The position numbers and the translations under genes are program-made. A DNA stretch of 36,020 nt. Origin: Cochliopodium minus (Eukaryota; Discosea; Himatismenida; Cochliopodiidae). Positions within the stretch are counted from its first letter, which is position 1. Every line of letters starts with the position of its first letter. The notes below the pieces were generated by a model. That model saw only the letters and a program-made list of their open reading frames with translations, had not been told where the DNA came from and made no database searches. The stretch lies in the NCBI GenBank assembly GCA_024220525.1, contig JAMYWO010000096.1:69674-105693 (forward strand), written 5' to 3'. Below, piece after piece: positions 10,711 through 22,100 of the stretch.

Positions 10711-12957
10711 ATGAAAATACTTATTTTATTGATTTTCTTGATATATGGGGTTTATTCATTAGATGTTTTGCTTGAAAATGGAACCACAAAACATTATTAT
10801 ACACAACCTTTCTTTGGAAATAAATCTCCAATTGTAAATGGCCAGATTATCACATTTTTGGGTTTATTGGGAACAACTGCGAAAGAATTACAAGCTTGTG
10901 ACAAGTAATAAAAGATTCACAAACAAAAATTTGTTGATAGACAATCAATCCAAATTTATTAATTAATTTTATAACTTAGAGCACCACCCACCGCATTTTT
11001 GAATCAATCCATTGCAGTGGTTGCTCCATTTGGTAAAAAAATTATAAATTTTCTTTTGGAAAAGCAAAAAAAAATCATAACACTTTTATATATAAAGGTG
11101 GATGTTCAATTGAAAGACATATAGTGGTAAAAATGATTGAAAAAATGATATCTTAATAGTTAAATCTTTTTTCACATCACTATTATTTGCATATAATTTT
11201 TTAATCTTTGATTGAAATTTTAAAATTCCTTTTTTTTTTTGTATAATTCCTCTCACATTAATTTATTTTAATTACCCTCTTTATTAAAAAAAGGTTGCTC
11301 AGTAAGAAAAAAAATTTTGAAAAATGTTCTATACCTAATTCCTCTTTTAAAATCTTTTCAAAAAAAGAAATGCAGGAGCAGTGGCAGTTTTGGTAATTGC
11401 GGATCCTCAATGGAAGTAATCTTTTTTCTTCAATTATTAAAACGATCTTAATTTCATCTCTTCAATATTTTTGTTTGTTAGGACTTGTAGAATGACTGAT
11501 GCTTATCATCACAATAACACTATCCCAGCAATGTGTATTTCAGGTGATGATTTTACAAATTTGATCTCAATAATCATTGCTAATGGTAAAAATAAAAAAA
11601 AAAAATAATTATTTTTTCCCAAGGATTTCTTTACTAATTCTCCATCATGGATTCTTCAAATAATAAAATATAATATTATAAAATTTTGAATAAATTTACC
11701 TTTAAAGAAAAGATAAATACTTTCTTATATCAACCACCTTCTTTTCCAAACTAAACTTTTATTCTTTGATTTTTTAAAGGCATCAAGAATCCACCCCAGT
11801 ATTTTTTTTTTTTTTTTTATTTAATTTATTTATAATCTTCCTTCAACTAAAAATAATAATAATTTTTTCTTCTTCTATTCAGAGCAACGATTGCTATTTT
11901 CAATGCAGATCCTGTTGAATATGATTCAAAATTAAATCATCGTTTGATGGATTTTGGAACGATAACATACTTCATCCTATACATCATTGGAGGGATTTTA
12001 TCCATCATCAGATTCATCCAATTTATAAAAGTGGAAGGATGGGAAGTTACTCTCCCAAAAATATTGTTGGGGATGAATATCTATAGTATCAATTTTTTTT
12101 ATTTTTACATTTTATTTATTTATTTTTAATTCTCAATAAAACAATAGGTGCTTTTTTTAGTGCCATCATTGTTATTGACTTGCAAGGTTATAGAGGTTGG
12201 TATGTCACAATGCAGTACCAAGTGACTTATTACTTTTGGATAGGGACAGCTGGCATGTATCAATTTATGCTTTTTTCTGGTTACATTGCAAGTATTTTGG
12301 TCAAATTTTCTAAACATAAAAAAATACTCGAAAAATTGAATTATATTCTTACCGGATCATTGATAGTAAAAACTTTTTTTTTACCATTTTGAGTTTTTTT
12401 TTTAAATTTTTTTGTTTTGTTTTTTTTTTTTTTGTCAGTTGACATACGTTGTGTCAATTATTGTTTTCTCGGTTTATGGATACACTTGGAACTTTAATGC
12501 TGCAATAGGAAACGCAATCACAACTATTGTGGCAGTGATAGAAGGAACAACCGCCATTTTCTTTTTGTTTTCTGCGACCATTCTTATCACAAGGTTGGCC
12601 ACATTCATAGGAGGAATGAAATCAGAGAAAAGGGATGAAAAGAAAAAAAAATATTTTTTCTTGTCAATCATGTTGTTCTTCGCTTTCTTGGTAGATTTTT
12701 TGGCATTCGCCATCACAGTAGCAATCGTTTTCAAAAGTATTCAAAACAACATAGGAACGTACATGGCCATTTATTTCGTTTTGAACATTTCTGCTCTTGG
12801 GTGGGTGTATATCATTTTGTTGGTCTTTAATACTAGAGATCATTCCAAGAAGGCCAGTGCTAGTAGCTCTCAGTTCAAGAAGAGTGATGAGATGAATAAA
12901 AGTTTCAATGGTGATACTCAATCTAAACAAACCAAGAGTTATGTAGAAATGAATTAA
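10711..12957 (+). CDS. PA-domain seven-transmembrane protein, copy 3
   Basis: Ten exons: 10711..10904, 10980..11032, 11098..11126, 11294..11301, 11368..11415, 11482..11585, 11780..11798, 11883..12085, 12148..12365, 12439..12957; 464 residues, TAA stop. The first ATG is at 10711; the frame opens at a TTG two codons upstream. Signal peptide MKILILLIFLIYGVYS, PA domain with core AGAVAVLVIAD, seven helices with the family motifs GYRGWY between helices 2 and 3 and VYGYTWNF between 4 and 5. The tail ends KSYVEMN. It pairs most closely with copy 4: the intron before exon 8 is nearly identical between them apart from homopolymer length. Confidence 0.88.
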
Positions 12958-13301
12958 TTTATTTTTTTAAACTAACAAAATGTACAACAAAATTTTTCAT
13001 TTTTCATTTTTCTTGTTGAAATAGCTTTTTTCATAATTTTTTTTATTAAAATTGTTTTTATCTTGTTTATATCATTTAAAATTCAATTTTTAAAAAATGA
13101 AAGTTCAACTGAATATTGAATCCAAATGTATAATCAATGGGTTCTTGAATTGAATTCTGAAGAAATCCAATTTGAAAACAAAATTTAATATATATCCGAT
13201 TTAAAAAGAAAGAATTTGGGTTGATGTTTTAGGATTAATATTTTAATGAAATAATTTATCGATTTAAATTTATTGAAAAAAAAAAAACCAGTTTTTATAC
13301 C
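12958..13301. other. intergenic spacer between copies 3 and 4
   Basis: 344 bases, A/T-rich, no gene or RNA seen; includes the copy 3 3' end and copy 4 upstream sequence. Confidence 0.6.
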
Positions 13302-15409
13302 ATGAAAAAACTGTTCTTGTTGATTCTCTTCCTATTTGGTGTTTCTTCAATTGAAGTGATGCTAGAAAATGGAACTACAAAACATTATTATACAGCTCCT
13401 TTTCATGGAAATAAATCTCCGATTGAAAATGGGAAGATCATCACCTTCATTGGACTATTTGGAACAACTGCAAAAGATTTGCAAGCTTGTGATAAGTTAT
13501 TTCAAATCACTAATAAAAGTTTTTTCTTAAATTTATGTGATTTTTTTTTATAGGGCACCTCCGACTGCAATTTTGAATCAATCCATTGCGGTTGTTGCTC
13601 CATTTGGTAAACAAAAAAATTTTCTAATTTGAAGAAAAAAAATTATAAACAAAATTATATAAAGGTGGATGTTCGATTGAAAGACATATAGTGGTAATGA
13701 ATTGAAAATGAATAATAGTATATATCAATTCAATTCAATATTAAATTAAATATAATTTTTTAATCTTTGATATATAATAATTTTTAAAATTTATTCCGAC
13801 AATTAAAAATCATCCTCTATTTAAAAGGTTGCTCAGTAAATAGTTTTTTGAAGTTCCTTTTTTACCTTATGTTTTTAATCCCCCTTTTAAAATCTATTCA
13901 ATAGGAATGCAGGAGCATTGGCAGTTTTGGTTGTAGCAGATCCTGTTTGGAAGTAAGTTTTTCTTCAAAAGATTTTAACAAAATCTTAATTTCATCTTCA
14001 CTTTTTTCAAAAGGAATTGTAGAACGACCGATGCTTATCCAAAAAATAACACTATCCCAGCAATGTGTATTTCGGGTGATGATTTTACAGATTTGATCTC
14101 AATAATCATTGCTAATGGTAAAATAAAAAACATATTTTTTAAATTCTAAGATTCTTCTCAATAAAAAAAGTAATAATTAATTTACCTGTGAAGATACCTA
14201 TATCTTTCAAAATATCCAATCTGTTTCTTTTATTATTATTTTTTAGGTAGCAAGAATCCACCACAGTATTTTTTTTTTTATTTTTTATTTAATTTATTTA
14301 TAATCTTCCTTCAACTAAAAATAATAATAATTTTTTCTTCTATTCAGAGCAACGATTGCTATTTTCAATGCAGATCCTGTTGATTATGATACAAAATTAA
14401 ATCATCGTTTGATGGATTGGGGAACGATTACTTTCTTCATCCTCTACATCATTGGAGGAATTTTATCCATCATTAGATTCATCCAATTTATAAAAGTTGA
14501 AGGATGGGAAATTACTCTCCCAAAAATATTGTTGGGAATCAATATCTATAGTAACAATTTTTTTTTTATTTTTACATTTTATTTATTTATTTAAATACTT
14601 AGATGGTTTTGCGAGTGCCATTGTTGTTATTGACATGCAAGGATATAGAGGTTGGTACGTTACTGAACAGTATCAAATAACTTATTTCTTTTGGCTGGGA
14701 ACACCTACATTATATCAATTTATTCTATTTTCTGGTTACATTGCAAGTATTTTGGTCAAGTTTTCTCAATATAAATCAATTCTCGAAAAATTAAACTATA
14801 TACTTTCCGGCTCATTATTGGTAACAAATAATTTAAATTTTATTAATAAAGTTTTAAGTAATTGTTTCCAAAAAATTAATGATTAATTCCTAGTTGACAT
14901 TTTTTGTGGCAAACATTGTTTTTTCGGTTTATGGATACACTTGGAACTTTAATGCTGCAATTGGAAATGCTACTACCACAATTATTGCGGTAATAGAAGG
15001 AGTGACAGCCATTTTCTTTTTGTTTTCTGCGACTATTTTAGTTGCAAGGTTAGCCACTTTTGTTGGAATGAGATCAGAGAAAAGAGAAGAAAGAAAAAGA
15101 AGATATTTGTTTTTGTCGATGATGTTATTCTTCTCTTTCATGGTCGATTGTCTTGGATTTGCTATCACAGTAGCAATCACTTCCAAAAAAGTTCAAAACA
15201 ACATTGAATCCTATTTTGTAGCATATTTCTTTTTGAACATTTCTGTTCTTGGATGGATCTGTATTATTTTGATTGTTTTTAATCCTAGAGATCATTCAAA
15301 GAAAGCCAGTCAAAATAGTTTTCAATTCAAAAAGAGTGATGAGATGAACAAAAGTTTTAATGATAACGAATCAAACAAACCTACAAAGAGTTATGTAGAA
15401 ATGAACTAG
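13302..15409 (+). CDS. PA-domain seven-transmembrane protein, copy 4
   Basis: Ten exons: 13302..13495, 13554..13606, 13665..13693, 13828..13835, 13905..13952, 14014..14117, 14247..14265, 14348..14550, 14603..14820, 14894..15409; 463 residues, TAG stop. Same plan as copy 3: signal peptide (MKKLFLLILFLFGVSS), four-cysteine PA domain, seven helices, tail ending KSYVEMN. In exon 6 the HH pair of YHHN in copies 1-3 becomes PK without changing length. Exon lengths 53, 29, 8, 48, 104, 19, 203 and 218 are identical to copies 1-3. Intron 1 starts with a weaker GTTATT donor. Confidence 0.88.
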
Positions 15410-15695
15410 GTTTTTGACTCTGATTATTAAAAAAAAATTTTTTTTTGACCTTCTTTGTAACTCATTCTTTTTACAAAATGATTAAACTAGTAAAATATTC
15501 AAATTTTTTGATTAAAATTTAAATCTAAATTTAAAAGTTGAAATGTTCAAATGTAAAAAGAAATATTTGAAGGAATAATTCAAATCGCACATGGACTTCA
15601 GTATATATCCGTTAAACATTTATATATTGAATTTTTTTGGAAAAATAAAAAAATTTGAAAAAAAAAATTCAGATTCCCAAAAATATAATACGATA

Positions 15696-15895
15696 ATGAT
15701 GAAAAAATGTTTACTGATTTTAATTTTAGTTGTATTTGCTTCAAATGCAATTGAAGTATTGCTTGAAAATGGAACAACAAAACATTATTATACACAACCG
15801 TTCTTCGGAAATAAATCACCAATCATAAATGGAAAGATAATAAGTTATATTGGTTTATTGGGAACAACTGCAAAGGATTTACAGGCATGTGATAA
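15696..15895 (+). pseudogene. copy 5 of the PA-seven-helix family, exon 1 only
   Basis: An intact first exon (signal peptide MMKKCLLILILVVFASNA, then the family N-terminal block with NGTTKHYYT, GNKSP, GLLGTT and QACDK) ending in a plausible donor GTGAG at 15896. None of the other nine exons follows: the next 170 bases lack the PPTAFLNQS exon and an unrelated gene lies on the opposite strand. An unresolved base N at 15905 sits ten bases past the exon. It is either a truncated gene copy at the end of the array or an assembly join between array copies. Confidence 0.7.
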
Positions 15896-15904
15896 GTGAG
15901 AAAT

Positions 15905-15905
15905 N
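15905..15905. other. ambiguous base N
   Basis: The only N in the window, just after the last recognisable piece of the tandem array. It marks an assembly uncertainty exactly where homology to the other copies stops. Confidence 0.95.
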
Positions 15906-16070
15906 TGTTCAAATTTCTTCCTAAATGTGGTGTATTCCAAATAATGATTTTTTTGTCCTAAATTGGATTTTTCTACTCTATTTTCGATTCGCAATATAAT
16001 GAAATAAGATTATGAAGAAATTTCGCTTTAGAAATGAGATTTGAGATGATAGAATTAACTTTTTAATCTT

Positions 16071-16835
16071 TTAATAGTAAATGTTTTTTAAATTGATTGA
16101 ATTGAGGAAGGATAACACTTTCTTTAAATCATAATGATACTTTTTATTGCTAGGGTCGATGTTTTCTACTTTTTTATTAGCTATTTCAAGAAAAAGTTTT
16201 TGCTCGAGGATATTTTGATAGAAATAGTTTGATTTTTTATCTTTCATTAAGTAAATTTCGCATATATGTTCAATATTAATCTGATATCTTCTTTGGAATT
16301 CTCCCTTCAACATGATTTCTTCAAATTTTTCTTTGGATAATTTTTTTTCTAGGAATAATTTTTGATGTTTATTATATTTATCTACATAATCATCAAATGT
16401 TCGATTAATTTCTTTCAAAAACGTTGAAAGTGCATAATATGAATACATCCTGATTATATCCGCAAAGATAAAATTTATATCACTATTAATAATTGAAGAA
16501 AAAATGATTGATTCCTTATCCTTTAATTCAAAAGATCCATCAATCCCTTCAATAGAATCATTCAGTTGGGGTTTCAGATTTTTTTTTTTGTTAAGTACTC
16601 CATTAAAATCTAGTACGATAATTATCTCCTCAGAATGTTCATTTCTTACATATTCGGAACTGTTTTCTTCCAAAGAGAATATTTTTAGCTTTTTGGCGAA
16701 TAGTTCTTCAAAATCTTTTTGAAAGTAATTCCTCTTTTTGTTTGGATTTTTATTTAAACCTGAACTATGATTGTAAAATGCATTCTTTAATCTTTTTCTT
16801 ATCAAATCAATTTGGTTTGCTTCCTTTCTTTTCAT
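16071..16835 (-). CDS. hypothetical protein, 254 residues
   Basis: Single exon with ATG at 16835 and TAA stop at 16073..16071. Not recognised. The protein is rich in Lys, Asn, Glu and Ile. Residues about 71-82 read IIIVLDFNGVLN, which resembles motif I of HAD-type phosphatases of the FCP1/NLI branch (hydrophobic stretch, D-x-D-x-T/V), but the second Asp is Asn and I see no convincing motif II or III, so catalytic activity is not supported. It starts 218 bases downstream of the F-box gene on the same strand; the 3' end faces the truncated copy 5. Confidence 0.7.
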   Translation of the reverse strand: MKRKEANQIDLIRKRLKNAFYNHSSGLNKNPNKKRNYFQKDFEELFAKKLKIFSLEENSSEYVRNEHSEEIIIVLDFNGVLNKKKNLKPQLNDSIEGIDGSFELKDKESIIFSSIINSDINFIFADIIRMYSYYALSTFLKEINRTFDDYVDKYNKHQKLFLEKKLSKEKFEEIMLKGEFQRRYQINIEHICEIYLMKDKKSNYFYQNILEQKLFLEIANKKVENIDPSNKKYHYDLKKVLSFLNSINLKNIYY

Positions 16836-17053
16836 TTTTTTTTTTTTAATTTTAATATAAATTGTGAAATTTTGAAAATTTCTTAATTATTCCTTATCCT
16901 GCTCAAATCAATAGAAAATAAACAAGGGAAGAAGTAAAGAAAAATAAAGAAAGAAGTGTGATTTATAAAAAATATTGGATTTAATAAAAGTGAATAATAA
17001 ATATTATTTATAAATTAAATTAAATTTGAAAATAATATTTTGAAAAAAAAGGA

Positions 17054-18661
17054 TCAATTTTCATTTGAATCCTGAACTGTTATTTTTTTTATGACTTTGA
17101 AAGGGGCATTGAGGGTTTTGGACTTTGCGACCTTTCGAAGCTTCATCTCACCAGGAGGGCTAGTACCGAGAACCTCCTTCTTGATGAAAACCTTCTTGGC
17201 AAAGCCTTTCTCAGGAGTGATACCAATAGAAGGAGGAGGTCTCATAGGACGTTTTAAAGGAGTCTTAGTCATCAGAATCACTTTTCCGCTTTCATCAACT
17301 TTCTTTCCAATGATGAAATTATTTCCATTGCTTGTACGAAGATTAGACTCATTAAGGAAAGAGATGGGCTTGTTATCGTTTGTTTCATTGAGGGTTGTTT
17401 CGTTAGAAGTAATGGAAGGATGTTTCTTTTCTAAGGTAGGACTTCCTGTGACGGGATCAAGGTCAAGATCGCTTTCCATTTCGAGAGTGTTGTCGAGCAT
17501 TCCGTACATGGCGGTGTTCCTCTCAGTGGTTATTCTCACATTCACTATTCTATCAGAAGTCTTATTTCCATCCTCTTTGTTCAAAAGCAAAAGATTGAGA
17601 TTTTCTATTTTCGGAAAATTAATCTTCAATTCCTTTTTATCACTGATGAGATGATTATATAAATTCTTGGATTGATGTGTTCCATTCTTATCTTTTTGAT
17701 CAATAAGATCAAGAGGATCATTATCCTTGATGGTAGGCTTTTTGGTGATGGGAGTAGAATTTATGTTTCCATCAGTGGAGGTATGTTTCTTCTTCATCAC
17801 TTTTTTGAACAGAATATTGGTGGTAACCTTGATATCCTCCTCCTCTATCTTATCATGGGTGTTTTTTCGAGGTGAATTACAAGATAATCCAGGTGATGTG
17901 GAGAATAGAAAACTTGTTTCAATATTATTGTGATTTTCCAAATCAATATCTTCCACCATAATATTCTCTTCATCAACTATCTTCTTATTCTTCTTTAAAT
18001 TCTTAATCTTCTTTATCACTTCTGATTTTCTGAGGGTTCCTCTTCTATTTTTGGAATTATTATTATTAGTGAATTTCTCGTTCAATATCTTGAATAATTT
18101 GATGCTAGACACATTTGGATCTTCCAATTGATAAGGAGAAACTCGGCTCAGAATTTCATTTGTGGTTTGTATTCTTTTATTCTCGCTTAACGTGCTTGAT
18201 ATTATTTGCATTGTTAAAAGCTCGAATTGAACGATTTTGTTCTTCATCTTCTGTCCACAGATGCATAGGTGATTTAATTCATTATTGGCACATTCTGTAC
18301 AATATAATATATGCCCACATACCATTGAATAAACATTTCTGTATCTCTTTTTGCAATTTATACAGAATCTCTTCATTTTTTCTGCTTCAGTCAATTTATT
18401 ATATATATTTCTATTTTGGAGAATATTGTCAAAGATATATTTATGATCTTTTGTGAATTTAGTAATCTCCAACTCATTTTTGTCTTCATTCAATTTTTTA
18501 ATTTTTATTTTGAACAATTCATCCACTACATTGAACCATCTTTTCTCCACCAATCTTGCAGACAATAAATCTAGAAAATTCAGTTCATTTAATATTATCA
18601 TTAACAATGAATCTTCCAAATGAGAGATATTTTTCTTTTGTAATGTCGGCCCTAAAACCAT
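17054..18661 (-). CDS. F-box and RING-like zinc finger protein
   Basis: Single exon, 535 residues. Residues about 12-50 (HLEDSLLMIILNELNFLDLL...KRWFNVV) match the F-box pattern, which binds Skp1 in SCF ubiquitin ligases. Residues about 98-146 carry C-x2-C, CGH, C-x2-C and a final C-x-C, a degenerate C3HC4 RING arrangement (CINC...CGHILYCTEC...CIC). The remaining roughly 390 residues are low in hydrophobics, rich in Ser, Thr, Asn and Lys, and hold several S/T-P-x-K/R sites (SPRK, TPLK, TPEK), so cyclin-dependent kinase control is possible. Having both an F-box and a RING-type finger suggests a ubiquitin-ligase component; F-box plus zinc-binding-region proteins of the Emi type are a possible comparison. 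The start at 18661 is the first ATG; the helicase gene diverges 450 bases away. Confidence 0.8.
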   Translation of the reverse strand: MVLGPTLQKKNISHLEDSLLMIILNELNFLDLLSARLVEKRWFNVVDELFKIKIKKLNEDKNELEITKFTKDHKYIFDNILQNRNIYNKLTEAEKMKRFCINCKKRYRNVYSMVCGHILYCTECANNELNHLCICGQKMKNKIVQFELLTMQIISSTLSENKRIQTTNEILSRVSPYQLEDPNVSSIKLFKILNEKFTNNNNSKNRRGTLRKSEVIKKIKNLKKNKKIVDEENIMVEDIDLENHNNIETSFLFSTSPGLSCNSPRKNTHDKIEEEDIKVTTNILFKKVMKKKHTSTDGNINSTPITKKPTIKDNDPLDLIDQKDKNGTHQSKNLYNHLISDKKELKINFPKIENLNLLLLNKEDGNKTSDRIVNVRITTERNTAMYGMLDNTLEMESDLDLDPVTGSPTLEKKHPSITSNETTLNETNDNKPISFLNESNLRTSNGNNFIIGKKVDESGKVILMTKTPLKRPMRPPPSIGITPEKGFAKKVFIKKEVLGTSPPGEMKLRKVAKSKTLNAPFKVIKKITVQDSNEN

Positions 18662-19111
18662 TTTCTATATATTTCAAAATTATTGTAAAACCCCTTTCTA
18701 TAAATTTGTTGTAGTTAAAATTTAAAATTTATTTTGTTAATCTCCCTTTCTATTTTTTTTTTTTATATTTTACAGTTTAAAAAAAATAAAAATATTTTGA
18801 ATTATTATTCTAAAAAATAGACATCGAACTGAACATTTGGATCTAATTCGATCTTAAAATCCAAAAATTTTTCTTCAAAATTATTTTTTTGTTAAGAATA
18901 TAAAATCTTAAAATACAAGATTCCATTTAGAGATCTAATTTCACAATTAGGAAAAAACATTACCAGAACATTCTTTTTTAATATCCATTTGTTTGTCCAA
19001 TATGAGATAATTAAAATATTTCATAAAAATAAAATATAAAAAAATTAAGAATAGAAACATTTGTTTATAGCGCCATATTCGATTATTTAAACCAATTTAT
19101 AAAAATAAAAA
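18662..19111. promoter_or_regulatory. divergent intergenic region (F-box / helicase)
   Basis: 450 bases between two divergent start codons, so it should contain both promoters. A/T-rich with no gene, RNA or clear core element that I can name. Confidence 0.5.
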
Positions 19112-22100
19112 ATGAACAAATTAAAATTAAACATTCATCTTGTTCCATCAAATGAAGTTCTTGATTTAACATTTCTTTTATTTTCAAATAAATCTTCTAA
19201 AATATCTGATTTATGCCCATTGGTGATTAAAAAAGCATCCCAATTATTCAAAAGAGACTTTAAAATTTTAAAATGCTACGATATGCAAAACGAAAATATT
19301 GATATGTCGACACAATTGGAAAAAATCTTTTCCAATAATTCACAAGTATACTTTCAAGTGATTGATTCCTCCTCAATAGTTGAGAATAAGTAAGAAAATT
19401 TCAAGAAATATTTATTTTTAACTCATAAAATTTTATTCTAAAACATATTCAACCCATTTCGAAAATATAGAGAATGATATTCAAAATAAACTCTTTATTC
19501 ATCTTTTCTCATTATTTTCTCAATAAATTATAAATTATATTTTTGATAAAGCACGAATATACAAGAAAACGAAAAGAATGATGTAGAAGAAGTGAAAGTA
19601 TTGGGAAAAGAATTTAAAGAACCAAAAGATGTAAAAGATAAACAAGATTCATCCACAGCATCAGATGAAACATCTTCGGAGGAAGAAGCAACACTCTCCA
19701 ACCTGGCAGAAATTCAAAAGAACACCCAAATAACTAATGAGGAAGTAGAAACAGTAGATAACTCGAAAAAAAGAAAGAAGAAGAAAGATTCATTAAAAGA
19801 TACCATTAAAAATTCAACATTATGGCAAATAAACAAAAAAACAAAAACTGTAACCTCTGACTCACCAAGACAAGTCAGCGTCGTATAAAAATTTTTTTGT
19901 TAAATTTCTTTAAATTTTTGATTTTTTTTTTGAATTTTTTTGCTTTTTAATTTTTTTTGAATTTTTTTATTTTAAAGGTACCAGTTGTGAGAGACTCCAA
20001 ATTTGTTTCACTCAAAAAAGAATACATAAGCAAGATGAACAAACTCATCAACTTGGAATTGGAAGAAGAATTAAACAACGTCAAAAATAGGCTAAAGCAT
20101 AACGATAAAAATTTGATGGAGGAAGGGTTGTTGTTGAAAAATTTGCAAGGTAAAAGAAAACTTTTTAAATCCAAATTATTTCCTCAATAAAACTAATCTA
20201 ATACTTTTTTAAAATTTAAAGGTGCTTTCGAAGGAATCCATTTTTTGACACAAGAATTTATTGGGAGATTTATGGCAACAAACAAGAAAAAAATTTTGCC
20301 CTTTCACAGATTTTTCCAAGTAAAAAAAAAAACAACTTTTTAATCTTTTTTAATTTAATGATTTATTTATTCGTTTCAAACAGGGAGATATTGTGTTTGT
20401 TTCTAGAAAACATCCCATTAAGGACGATGTGCAGTACATCGGATCCATTGACTCCATTTCTCATAAAAACATCAAAATAATCATGCAAAAAAAACCAGAA
20501 AATTTCAACAAGGGACATTGGAGGATAGACAAAGCAGCCAACAAAGGTTACTATCCAAATCAAAAAAATTTTTATTTATTTTTAAATTATTTATTTTATA
20601 ATTTTTTATTTATTTTATTTATTTTTTAATGTTAAATTTTTAAAAATTTTATTTATGAATTTTTTATTTATTTTTTTACATTTTTATTTTTTAATTTTTT
20701 AATTTTCATTAAAATTTTGTAAAGTTACTTTCGAAAGAATGCAAAGGGCTATAGATAATTTTACAGATTGTAACATGTCACAGGAAATTAAAAAACTTGT
20801 CATTTGTTATGGAGACATCAAGAAACTCGCCAATGAAGAGATCAGATTCAGCAAAGATGAAATAAACCCCAAGTTCGACTTTGATAAAGATAGTCTCCCT
20901 TATGGGCTCAATGAGTCTCAATCTTCTGTAATTAAATCTGTATTTCACAAAAGACTTTCTATCATACAAGGACCTCCTGGTATTTTTAAAATTCAAAATT
21001 AAAAATTTTTTTTTTGATTTTTCTCTTATATTTTTTATTTTTTTTATATTTTTTATATTTTTTATTTTTTTATATTTTTTATTTTTTTTATTTTTTTATA
21101 TTTTTTATTTTTTTATAAATTTATTTTTATTTTTATATTTATCAAATTTTAAAAGGTACTGGAAAAACTTTCACTGCAGGTATTTTGAATTTTTTTTTTT
21201 TGTTTAATTTTTAATTTTTGTTGATTTTTTGTCAGTGAGACTCATTGCTTTGCTCACACATTACTACAAGAAATCGACCATCTTGGCAACTTGTCAATCT
21301 AACACTGCTGTGGACAACTTAATAGAAGGTAAACAAAAAATTTTAAAATAAAAAATTCAAAATAATTTCAAAATAATTTCTGATTTTTTTTTAATTATAT
21401 AAAATTTTTTAAAAACTTTTTTTTTTTTGATTTTTTTTATTATAATTATATTAATATTGAAATTTCAATTAATTCAAATATTTTTTAAAATTTGAATTTA
21501 TTTTGTTTATTTTTTAAAAATTTTCAATCATATTTTAATTTTTTATTATTTTATTAATTTTTTTAGGGCTTTTGAAATTGGGAGTTTCATCAGTGAGAAT
21601 AGGGAAATCAGAAAAAGCAAGAAAAACCATAAGCAATGTGACCCTCGACGCATTAATAGAAAAACACAAAAACAACTTGGAAATCTCCAACATCACCCGA
21701 TCCATAGAGGAGCTCAAGAAAGCAGAGGGGCAGGTTGACGTTTCTCAAATCTCCGCGTTGATGGCCAAAATCAAACTCATTCAAAACGAGACTATAGGCC
21801 AAATCATCAACTCCGTTAGGGTCGTTTGTGGTACTAATGCTAGTTTGGGTCAAGCTTTCCTCGAAGGCCATTCTTTTCCAATTCATATTTTGGTATATTT
21901 TTTCAATTTTTATTTTATATTTTATTTTTTTGTTTAAACAATTATTTACTTTTTTCAGTTTTTAATATTTTATTTTATTTTATTTTTCATTTTTAAGTTT
22001 ATTTTTTATTGAATTTTATTTTTTGTTTTTCAGATTTTATTTTATTTTTCATTTTTTAAGTTTTTATTTTTTGTTGAATTTTATTTTTAATATATTTTAA

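Noticed and set aside
17091-17654. 187-codon plus-strand open frame
   Set aside because: Antisense shadow of the F-box gene's disordered C-terminal region; no family features.
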